A stretch of DNA of 59,077 nucleotides from Verrucomicrobiaceae bacterium (GTDB lineage Bacteria; Verrucomicrobiota; Verrucomicrobiia; Verrucomicrobiales; Verrucomicrobiaceae). Where the stretch lies: the NCBI GenBank assembly GCA_027489965.1, contig JAIXZA010000034.1, positions 1 through 59,077 on the forward strand. Direction: 5' to 3'. The notes under the pieces are model-generated. The model was not told the origin of the DNA. It searched no databases and saw only the letters and a program-made list of their open reading frames with translations. Within the stretch, counting starts at the first letter, position 1. Each line of letters opens with the position of its first letter. Shown here in pieces: positions 8,039 to 15,585 of this stretch. The translations under genes and the position numbers were made by a program.

Positions 8039-8845
8039 ATGACAGAATCTTATCTCCAGCGCTTCGGCGGCATTTCCCGCCTTTACGGAGCTGATGCCCT
8101 GCCCCGATTGCATGCAGCCCACGTGGCCATCATCGGCGTCGGCGGGGTCGGCTCATGGGTTGTCGAAGCGCTTGCCCGCAGTGGCATCGGCGCGCTGACC
8201 TTGATCGATATGGATGATGTCTGTATCACCAACACGAATCGCCAACTACCAGCGCTAGCTCACACGATTGGCAAAACCAAAGTTCAGGTCTTGGCTGACC
8301 GAGTCCACGAGATCAATCCCGAATGCACCATCACTGCCGTCCCAGAATTCCTCCTTGCCAACAATGCGGACCGCTTACTCGCAGATCAATTTGATCTGAT
8401 TGTCGATGCCGTGGACAGCACTGGCATTAAAGCGCTCATCATCGCCAAAGCGCGGGATTTGAAAATTCCCGTCATTGTTTCAGGCAGTGCTGGAGGACGC
8501 CGGGACCCGACGATGATCAAAGCTTCCGACCTCGGACTCGCTGGCGCAGATGAGCTCATCAAGCAACTACGCCGCCGACTCAGGGACGAGTACGCTTTCC
8601 CCAAAAGCCCAGACGGCCTAGCCATGAACTGGGGAATTATGTGTGTCTATTCCACCGAACCCGCCATCTACCCACAGGCCGACGGCTCCTGCTCTACCGA
8701 GCGCGAAGCCAACGCCGAGCCCGGCCAACGACTGGACTGCGCCGCTGGTTTTGGTGCCTCTACCATGGTGACTGGGGCCTTCGGGTTCACGCTCGCAGGG
8801 CTTACCGTCAAACAGCTGATCACCCTTTCAAAGACAAGGGAATAG
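8039..8845 (+). CDS. tcdA: tRNA threonylcarbamoyladenosine dehydratase
   Basis: A 268-residue E1-like enzyme that dehydrates t6A to cyclic ct6A at position 37 of ANN-decoding tRNAs, using ATP, in the cytoplasm. The start chosen gives MTESYLQRFGGISRLYG, the typical TcdA N-terminus; an upstream in-frame ATG at 7979 would add 20 unrelated residues. The ATP-binding loop GVGGVGSW (residues 33-40), the DMDDVCITNTNRQ motif and the C-terminal GFGASTMVTGAFGFTLAG are all present. It is the last plus-strand gene before the minus-strand island. Confidence 0.93.
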   Translation: MTESYLQRFGGISRLYGADALPRLHAAHVAIIGVGGVGSWVVEALARSGIGALTLIDMDDVCITNTNRQLPALAHTIGKTKVQVLADRVHEINPECTITAVPEFLLANNADRLLADQFDLIVDAVDSTGIKALIIAKARDLKIPVIVSGSAGGRRDPTMIKASDLGLAGADELIKQLRRRLRDEYAFPKSPDGLAMNWGIMCVYSTEPAIYPQADGSCSTEREANAEPGQRLDCAAGFGASTMVTGAFGFTLAGLTVKQLITLSKTRE

Positions 8846-8959
8846 CATTTGCACAGGGCCTCAAGAGGTCCACAAAGCAACGTCTCCCGCTTCGGTCAGC
8901 ACTTCGAAACCATGTTTAAAACGACGCAAGCCGCGTATAGATGCTGACTGGTTCAAGGC

Positions 8960-11146
8960 TCAGTTCTTGACTTCACCCGTGCTCTGAAACTGCTGCCAAT
9001 CCGCCGCATACCCGGCATTGAGCAGCCAAGAAGCGGTGGATTTGTCGCCAGTGAATTCGGCAAAGGGAGCGATAATGAGCTTTTGGTAGCCACCGAGCTT
9101 GGTTTGCCAGTTTTGGCCCAGATGACCGCTTTCGAGCGTGAGCGGGCGCAACTTCACGGGGCCAGTTTTGGCATCGGCATCAGCCGGGACGCGGGCGGTG
9201 AAGCTGTGGCGCAAGAAGCTGAACACGAGCGGCCAGGTTTTCTCGCCGGGGCCGTGGCCGGTCTTCGGTTCGACGGCGGTGTTCCAGAGGGCGCGATGAT
9301 TTTTTCGCAGGGCGGGCACGACGGCGAGGTTTTCCTCTTTGGAGGGTCGTGCGAGGAAAGGATCGTCCTCGCCGAAGATGACGAGGCCGGGGACTTGTGC
9401 GGCTCCGGGTTGATAGACTTGAAACGTGATGCCCGGACGCATCGAAACCCAGCCCCAGACGCGATCCGGCACATACGAGGTGAAAATGGCGGAGAAGCCG
9501 GTGCCGTTTGAATGGCCGTAAAGAAAGAGCGGCGCGTGCTGCAGCTCGGGATGGCCGCTTTTTTCACCAACATGCACCAAATGCTCAAAAAGCAGGCTTT
9601 GAGGCCAAAAGCCGCGCTGCATCGGATTGCCGGTGAACTTGACCAAGGCGAGACCCAGCTCCTGCGCGAGCTTTCGCAGGTCAGCACGCTTGAAAAGACC
9701 TTCGCCGCTGCCGTGGCCGGACATGACGACGATGCCGCGAGCGGTTTGGAGGTCCTTCGGCAGCCAAAGATCAAAGCGCACCTCCTCGCGCCTGCCTTCG
9801 CCTTTTTGCTTCACAGCCTCGCGCCACTGCGCTTCGCTCACTTTCCAGTCCCAGTTGCGGCTCACGATCTGCTGCGGATCGGGCGTGCCCCACTTCGCTT
9901 CGTCGAGCACGCCGTTCCAGCTCTTCGTGTCCTTCGTCTGCACGTTCGCGCTCACCCAGCCGAGGCTGTGACATTCGGGAAGCTGTGCAAAATCACTCCA
10001 CTCAATGCCGTCGTTCGTTTGGCGAGGCTCGGTCCATTGCTTGGAGAGCCACGGCAGCACCTTCTCGGCCCATTTCGCGCCATGAACGCGCAACCCCTTG
10101 CCGCTGAAGTGAACGCCTTTGCCATCGCGCTCACGGAGTTTGCCTTTCAGCGCATCGGAGTCGGGACCTTCGAAGGCGATACCATCCTTCCAAAGCGAGG
10201 CCTGCGCCGCGCGAATGTCATCACTACCTTCATCACCCGGCACATGATAACTCGCCTGTGCCACGAACCACGGCGCGCTCCAGCCGATGTCGCGGCGCGA
10301 GTCGCGGATGATTTTCTCCAAACACTCGCTGTAAAGCTTTCCCGACAGCGTGCGAGTCGTGTCTTTCTGATTCGCATCGCTCTCGCCCTGATGCCAAAGC
10401 ACCGCGCGGAAACCCTGCGGCCCCACCGACTTCATCCGCGCGATGAAAGCCTCATACGCCGCGCCTTTGCTGGCCCATTGACCGCTCGGGAGCTGCTCCA
10501 CGCGACTCACGAGCGTCGGCGGATTCGGAAACGTCGCACCTTTCGGCAACCACTCGCGCACGCTCGTCGCACCAATGCCACACGCGAGAATGCCGACGGG
10601 CACGTTTTCCTTCTCCACCACCGCATCCGCGAACGCCGGCACCAAACTGCCACCACCTCCGCTCGCCCCCGGCTGTGGATCATCCGCGATGCGCCAAGCC
10701 TTGCCATCGAACGACGCCACGCGCCGTGTCTTCGTCGTCTGCTTTTCCTCGCCATGATTTGCCGAGTTGGATTGCCCCGCGATCACAAACACCTCACCGA
10801 TGCCCACATGCGCCACGCTGCCGAGCGCGAGTTGCTTTCCGCCATGCACGACTTGCACTTCCACCTTCCACCAGCCACCTGCGGGCGCTTCGTATGAGGC
10901 GATGATCTTGCGCCCCTTCACCGAGTTGACCTGCAACCATGTCGTTGGCTTGTCATTGTTAACCAGCCGCGCCTGAACTGCGGCATCGGCGGGGACATCC
11001 TCCGACAACTCACCCACAATGCGCAACAACCCTTTCCCCGGACTGCTGCGCTGCACGACCTGAAAATCGACAGGTGAGGTCAAAGTCAAATCAAGCGCAT
11101 GAAGGCTGGTGACAGCAAAGAGGGCAAAGGAGAGAAGACGTTTCAT
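8960..11146 (-). CDS. Sialate O-acetylesterase-like SGNH domain fused to an alpha/beta-hydrolase
   Basis: A 728-residue exported protein whose signal peptide begins at MKRLLSFALF; the frame is open five codons further upstream. The N-terminal half is an SGNH carbohydrate esterase of the sialate O-acetylesterase (DUF303/CE6) type: VIAGQSN with candidate nucleophile Ser126, VLWHQGESD, and a later DGKGVHFSGKG His block. The C-terminal 270 or so residues are an alpha/beta-hydrolase with GHSNG as nucleophile elbow, an EDDPF acid region and a TGHGPG histidine. Two unrelated serine-esterase folds in one chain would remove two kinds of acyl group from a glycan. It is the last gene of the 25.2-9.0 kb run, separated from the gene before it by 270 bases. 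Confidence 0.82.
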   Translation of the reverse strand: MKRLLSFALFAVTSLHALDLTLTSPVDFQVVQRSSPGKGLLRIVGELSEDVPADAAVQARLVNNDKPTTWLQVNSVKGRKIIASYEAPAGGWWKVEVQVVHGGKQLALGSVAHVGIGEVFVIAGQSNSANHGEEKQTTKTRRVASFDGKAWRIADDPQPGASGGGGSLVPAFADAVVEKENVPVGILACGIGATSVREWLPKGATFPNPPTLVSRVEQLPSGQWASKGAAYEAFIARMKSVGPQGFRAVLWHQGESDANQKDTTRTLSGKLYSECLEKIIRDSRRDIGWSAPWFVAQASYHVPGDEGSDDIRAAQASLWKDGIAFEGPDSDALKGKLRERDGKGVHFSGKGLRVHGAKWAEKVLPWLSKQWTEPRQTNDGIEWSDFAQLPECHSLGWVSANVQTKDTKSWNGVLDEAKWGTPDPQQIVSRNWDWKVSEAQWREAVKQKGEGRREEVRFDLWLPKDLQTARGIVVMSGHGSGEGLFKRADLRKLAQELGLALVKFTGNPMQRGFWPQSLLFEHLVHVGEKSGHPELQHAPLFLYGHSNGTGFSAIFTSYVPDRVWGWVSMRPGITFQVYQPGAAQVPGLVIFGEDDPFLARPSKEENLAVVPALRKNHRALWNTAVEPKTGHGPGEKTWPLVFSFLRHSFTARVPADADAKTGPVKLRPLTLESGHLGQNWQTKLGGYQKLIIAPFAEFTGDKSTASWLLNAGYAADWQQFQSTGEVKN

Positions 11147-11416
11147 TGGATAGAAAGACAAGGGAATAGGTACAAAGAAATTAGGTTTGGGTTTTCATTC
11201 CTTGACCAGAAAAACCAGTTTCACTACCACGCACTGAAGCTGAATGTCGAGGCAGACAGTCCGGCAGTATTCACACGGCTCGTCTTTGGGTCATCTTTCC
11301 AGGCGTAGTGTCTTGTCGATTCCGGCGAGCTCGGGCTGATCCAGTTTTGGATCGATGAGCGAGCCAGCTGATACGCTAGCAGGAGCCACAATGCTTCAAC
11401 GGCAGAAGAAAGTGGC
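11147..11416. other. 270-base gap with a possible gene remnant
   Basis: On the minus strand a frame of 34 sense codons bounded by stops (11291-11398) reads as protein-like sequence ending in LIDPKLDQPELAGIDKTLRLER. After the stop, in the same frame, come more protein-like residues with a CEYC pair. This may be a decayed gene end. No promoter or terminator stands out. Confidence 0.25.
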
Positions 11417-13894
11417 TCATTTCCCCCAAAGCTTCGCGAACTTCTCCAGCACATAGAACTCATCCTTCCCAGTCGGTGAGTAAGCCGTGCGTTCGATGTC
11501 ACCACTGCACACGCGCTGACGGCAGAGGTTGAAGTGCCAGGGGAAGAGGTCTTTGGGGCGGTCGCCGTCGATGCCTTTGAGGGCGTCGAGCATACTGGCA
11601 CCGTCGCCAACAATCGGGAGGCGCATCTCGATGCTCCATTGCTTGTCACCGCGATGGACGGCGATTTGGGCGGTGGAGGTCCACTTGAGGCCTGCGCCGT
11701 TTTCGCCGTGATCGATGTCGAGGACGGCTCCGGCGGGGTTGATGGCGATCTCGTAGTAGCTGCGGTTCGGCGTTTCGATGAGCAGAGTGATGTGGTCGCC
11801 GGTAAGGAGCATTGGATCGTCGTTGGCGGTGGTGGCGATGTTAAGGCCGCGCATGTCGGGCTCTTCGCAAACGATGCCAATGTGTAGGATACCGCCGTCG
11901 CGTTGAATCTGGAAGTGCCCACCAGCCTTGGGTTGCGGGGCGTCGGGCTTGAGCTTCACGAGCGGTGCAGAGCGCACATCGGTCCAGTAATCTTTGGGCA
12001 CTTGTCCATCGAGTGGCTTGCTGGCGAGAGGTTTGCCACCGGTGTTTTCGGTGAGCAGCACGCGATAGGATAGATCGGTTTCGCGCTTGCGACTGAGCTG
12101 CTGCTTGAGCGCGTGCAGCGGCTTCATGAGGTCGGCGATCTTTTGCAAACGCTTGCCTGGGGCGCTGGCAGGATCAGCGACGGCTTGTGCTTTGGCGAAC
12201 AGATCGAGCGCCTGGCCGATCTTCTCGGCGTCTTGGCCCATGTGCATCCAGTTGGCCTCGCTGTAGGTGACGAAGGCTTTCATCGACACGGCAGCGGGGC
12301 CGTAGTAGCTGGTGAAATAGTCATCGAGCAGTGTGTCCACATCTTGATCCGCATCCCACCAGAGGCGCGTGACGAGGTAGAGATTCAGATGCTCGATGGC
12401 GAAGGGATCGTAGCCGAGCTTCGCGGCATCGGCGGGCGTGTGATCGTAGATCTCGATCATCTCGCCGAGCGTGTGGCCTTTCAGTTCGCGCAGATCGCTG
12501 GCAGCGAGGTGTGGGTAATACACGGGGCGACCTGCCTGCTCGGGTCGAGCATTGGTGCTATAGTCCCAGGTGAGGTATTTGCCTGAGCTGAGCTTTTGCA
12601 TCCAAGCGGCCCACAACTCGCGATTCTCCTTCCGTAGCGTTTCATCCCAGAAGGCCTGGCGCTGACGTGTCTCGATGAGCGCGAGGTTCGGGCTCATCTT
12701 GTCGATCTTCGCCGGCGGCGCGGAGTAGGCCGCATAGGCGAGGCCGCTGACGAGTCGATCTGGATGCGACTTGTTCAACTCCAGCGCGACACGATTCAAA
12801 TAACCCCACACATGATCCGACATCGTGCCGCGCCAACCGCGCTCCGGTGTCTGCTGTGCCAGCCACTGTGGATCATCTGACGTGAGTCCGCCGTAGCCAT
12901 CGACGAGATCAATGCTGATCATCGGCTCATGGAAGTGATCAAACATGGTGCGCGCGTAGTGCACCTGCTTCTCGAAGAGCAAGGGCGAGAGCAGGCTCGG
13001 CACGCCGCTGCCTTTGTGCGTGGTGTCGCGTTTGCCATCAATGCTCAGATACATCTCCGGGTGCGCCTTCTTCATCTCCTCGCGCATGATGACGAACTTC
13101 ATCCCGTGGCAGATCTGCGTGATGCCGCCGATCTTGTGCCCGTTGTTCAAACCCAGACGCAGTGTCCAGATGGCCTTCTCTCCGAGGCCGAGATGATCCG
13201 TGTAAAACATGAAGCGCCTCATGCCGAAGTCGGGCTTCACCAACTTGTTCACGCTCGGAAGCACTAGGCTCGTCTGCTGCGGCACCACCTCGCCGAGATC
13301 GCCCGGCGCGAACCATCGCACACCGAGCCCGCGCAGGAACTCATTCACCGCATTGAAGGTGCCTGCATCGTCGTAGTCCCACACATCGAGATCCGCATAG
13401 TAGCGCGCATACATCTGCCGACTGTAGTTCCAAAATGTGTCGCCCGTGAGCTGATCAAACGCCACATTCACGCGCTCTGTCTCCTCCTTCGAACGATTCC
13501 GTCCCCAAGGTTCGATCGGCACATAATCCTCATCCGGCCCCAGCAAGGCTAGCCAGTCCGGACCCGATGCCATGCGAAACGCACCGTTCTCCAAACCATC
13601 AGTGCCGATTTTCAACTCCTCCGTGTACCGACTCTTCCCCACAAACACATGCGCCTTCCCTTCATGCGGCTGCGTCACGATCTCCAGCTTCGCACCGCTG
13701 ATCTTCTCCAAGTAAGTCTGCAACTCCTTCGCCGCTAGCTTGGCCATGCGTGCAGGCTTCTCGGCGATGATGATCTCCGCGCGAGCCTTGCCGCGTTCGA
13801 CGAGGAAGGTGTCCGCAGCTTGAACGGCAACTACCGATGAAAGTAGAAATGCAGTGACGATGAGCGTGCGTGTGTATTTCATTGTGATCTTCAT
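11417..13894 (-). CDS. DUF4838 protein with C-terminal CBM9-like domain (shorter paralogue)
   Basis: An 825-residue exported protein. The start at 13894 gives MKITMKYTRTLIV plus a signal peptide ending around VQAA, and it overlaps the stop of the preceding gene as ATGA; a second ATG follows at 13882. Residues about 30-150 resemble the N-terminal domain found before GH67 alpha-glucuronidases and GH20 enzymes (ARMAKLAAKELQTYLEKISG). About 200-520 is DUF4838. The last 195 or so residues are a CBM9/DOMON-like beta-sandwich (GDHITLLIETPNRSYYEIAINPAG). The resemblance to GH67-type enzymes suggests a glycosidase acting on uronates or hexosamines, but activity is unproven. It is the partner of the longer paralogue two genes upstream. 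Confidence 0.78.
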   Translation of the reverse strand: MKITMKYTRTLIVTAFLLSSVVAVQAADTFLVERGKARAEIIIAEKPARMAKLAAKELQTYLEKISGAKLEIVTQPHEGKAHVFVGKSRYTEELKIGTDGLENGAFRMASGPDWLALLGPDEDYVPIEPWGRNRSKEETERVNVAFDQLTGDTFWNYSRQMYARYYADLDVWDYDDAGTFNAVNEFLRGLGVRWFAPGDLGEVVPQQTSLVLPSVNKLVKPDFGMRRFMFYTDHLGLGEKAIWTLRLGLNNGHKIGGITQICHGMKFVIMREEMKKAHPEMYLSIDGKRDTTHKGSGVPSLLSPLLFEKQVHYARTMFDHFHEPMISIDLVDGYGGLTSDDPQWLAQQTPERGWRGTMSDHVWGYLNRVALELNKSHPDRLVSGLAYAAYSAPPAKIDKMSPNLALIETRQRQAFWDETLRKENRELWAAWMQKLSSGKYLTWDYSTNARPEQAGRPVYYPHLAASDLRELKGHTLGEMIEIYDHTPADAAKLGYDPFAIEHLNLYLVTRLWWDADQDVDTLLDDYFTSYYGPAAVSMKAFVTYSEANWMHMGQDAEKIGQALDLFAKAQAVADPASAPGKRLQKIADLMKPLHALKQQLSRKRETDLSYRVLLTENTGGKPLASKPLDGQVPKDYWTDVRSAPLVKLKPDAPQPKAGGHFQIQRDGGILHIGIVCEEPDMRGLNIATTANDDPMLLTGDHITLLIETPNRSYYEIAINPAGAVLDIDHGENGAGLKWTSTAQIAVHRGDKQWSIEMRLPIVGDGASMLDALKGIDGDRPKDLFPWHFNLCRQRVCSGDIERTAYSPTGKDEFYVLEKFAKLWGK

Positions 13895-15585
13895 TTCTTC
13901 AAACGTTCCACGTCGATATAGAGCGAATTGATCCGAGCCAGGGTACCGGGGATCTGACCGTCGTGCATGTAGAGAAGGCGACCGGGGCTGATTTCGCGAA
14001 TGGCGGTGTAGTTGAAGTTCGCGCGGTCGGAGATGACGCGGTGATCGTGCCAAGCGTGGCCGCCATCAAGGCTGAACATGAGATTGGAAACAGGGCGTCC
14101 GTAGCTGCAAGCGAGCACCCCGTTGCTCATGAGCACGAGGTCGGGCATGACACTGCCTTCTTCGAGTGTGCGCTCGAACTTCCAGGTCTTACCGCCATCG
14201 AGTGAGCGATGCTGAAGGAGGTTCGACATGTGCGCATCAGGCCGCGTGACGGCAAGCCATTCGCTATCGCTGAGACGCACAACGGAGGGTTCGCCACCGA
14301 GACCAACGTGCGTGAGGTGGGTCCAAGTTTTGCCAAGATCAGCGCTACGCAGCAAATGCGTATGGCGTGTGACGAGGAAGCGCTTTTGAGCATCGCGTTG
14401 ATTCGTGCGGCTCCAGGCCACTGCAGTGATGCTGCCATCTTTCTCGGCCCAGATGTGGCGTTCAAAGATGAGCACTTCACCAGTCTTCATGGGCATGAAC
14501 TCCTTCGGAAGAGTGATGGTGCTGTCGTGCATGGCGAGAGTCTCCGCCTTGGCATCAAGAATCGTGGTCTTACCCGTTAGCGAGCCATCCGGCTGCAAGT
14601 GTGTCCAACGCGATGGCCCGAGGATACGTCCATCGGCGAGGCGCACAAGCTCCTGCGGCGAATCGATGTTTTGTTCGGTGCCCGACACTGCCTGCCACGT
14701 CTTCCCCGCATCCGTGCTGCGGCGCACGATGTAAGGCTCCAGTAAGGCATCGCTACCTTGTGGATTGCTGGTCAAAAGCAGGCCCTGGCCCATGTCGTAG
14801 AGGTAGGGACGCGACTCGGTGTTCTTCTTCTCCACATTGAGCGGCCAGGGCTCGCTGATGGTGATCCTCAGCGGCGACTTCTCGACAGCCGCACTCGTTG
14901 CAGGCCTCAAACCGAGCCGCACAAACTCCCACTTCGCTTCGCCCTTGAACGGTTTGGATGTAGAGCCAAAACGGATGAACTTGCGAGGCGATGTCGCGGG
15001 TCGCCAGAATGCATCTCGGCCTTCAATGATGAGTTTGCCATCCATCTCGACGGCCATGTCCTCACCACGAATGATGAGCCAATACGTGTGGAATTCGTCG
15101 CTTGTGCTCGCTTGTGCAAAACGATCCGTCAGCGTGCGCACATAACCTTTTGCGGCCACGACGTGCTTATCTTGCGCTGGCGTGAGCAAAATGCCCTCCT
15201 CGTGCTTCCCATCGCACACCTGAACGCAAATCGGTGCCCCATCCCGCTGCGGCCAAGTCGCGGTCGGGGAGTCACGATGACCCACCATGCTCACCAATTT
15301 CACGCGTGCCTCCACGATGATCTCCTTGCCCTCGAGATCGCCAGTCCACTCAGCTTCAAAGGCTCCCGTGTCGTCCTTGGAATCCTCATTGAGACTCAAC
15401 GAGCCATTCTCGATTTTCGCGTTCGGTTTGCCGATGGTTATCCACGGCATGACGGGCAAAGTCTTGCCATCGTATTTGACGAGCCACTTGATGTTGTCGT
15501 CGGAGGCGGCGTGTAGCGTTGGCCGCATTGACAGCAACAGGGCTGTAAGGACTGAGAGGCTGAGTGTCATGATTGGGGCTTTCAT
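13891..15585 (-). CDS. Sialidase-like (BNR-repeat) exported protein with N-terminal lectin-like domain
   Basis: A 564-residue exported protein. The start at MKAPIMTLSLS overlaps the previous stop by one base (TAATG), which fixes it well. Residues about 30-230 form a LamG/jelly-roll-like domain (LIIRGEDMAVEMDGKLIIEG). The C-terminal 320 residues are a six-bladed sialidase-type propeller with four Asp-boxes: STDAGKTW, SADLGKTW, SLDGGKTW and SLDGGHAW at about residues 288, 420, 463 and 507. The Arg triad and nucleophile of true sialidases cannot be confirmed here, so this may be another exo-glycosidase or a binding protein. It is coupled on both sides to DUF4838 genes. Confidence 0.78.
   Translation of the reverse strand: MKAPIMTLSLSVLTALLLSMRPTLHAASDDNIKWLVKYDGKTLPVMPWITIGKPNAKIENGSLSLNEDSKDDTGAFEAEWTGDLEGKEIIVEARVKLVSMVGHRDSPTATWPQRDGAPICVQVCDGKHEEGILLTPAQDKHVVAAKGYVRTLTDRFAQASTSDEFHTYWLIIRGEDMAVEMDGKLIIEGRDAFWRPATSPRKFIRFGSTSKPFKGEAKWEFVRLGLRPATSAAVEKSPLRITISEPWPLNVEKKNTESRPYLYDMGQGLLLTSNPQGSDALLEPYIVRRSTDAGKTWQAVSGTEQNIDSPQELVRLADGRILGPSRWTHLQPDGSLTGKTTILDAKAETLAMHDSTITLPKEFMPMKTGEVLIFERHIWAEKDGSITAVAWSRTNQRDAQKRFLVTRHTHLLRSADLGKTWTHLTHVGLGGEPSVVRLSDSEWLAVTRPDAHMSNLLQHRSLDGGKTWKFERTLEEGSVMPDLVLMSNGVLACSYGRPVSNLMFSLDGGHAWHDHRVISDRANFNYTAIREISPGRLLYMHDGQIPGTLARINSLYIDVERLKK

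Noticed and set aside
8856..8871. Small hairpin GGGCCT/AGGTCC after tcdA as terminator
   Set aside because: Only six pairs including one G-T, a 4-base loop and no T-run; too weak to call.
9512..10897. 461-codon open frame on the plus strand
   Set aside because: It lies antisense to the double esterase, whose motifs are clear; the translation is Arg/Ala/His-rich with no family features, as expected for a shadow frame in GC-rich DNA.
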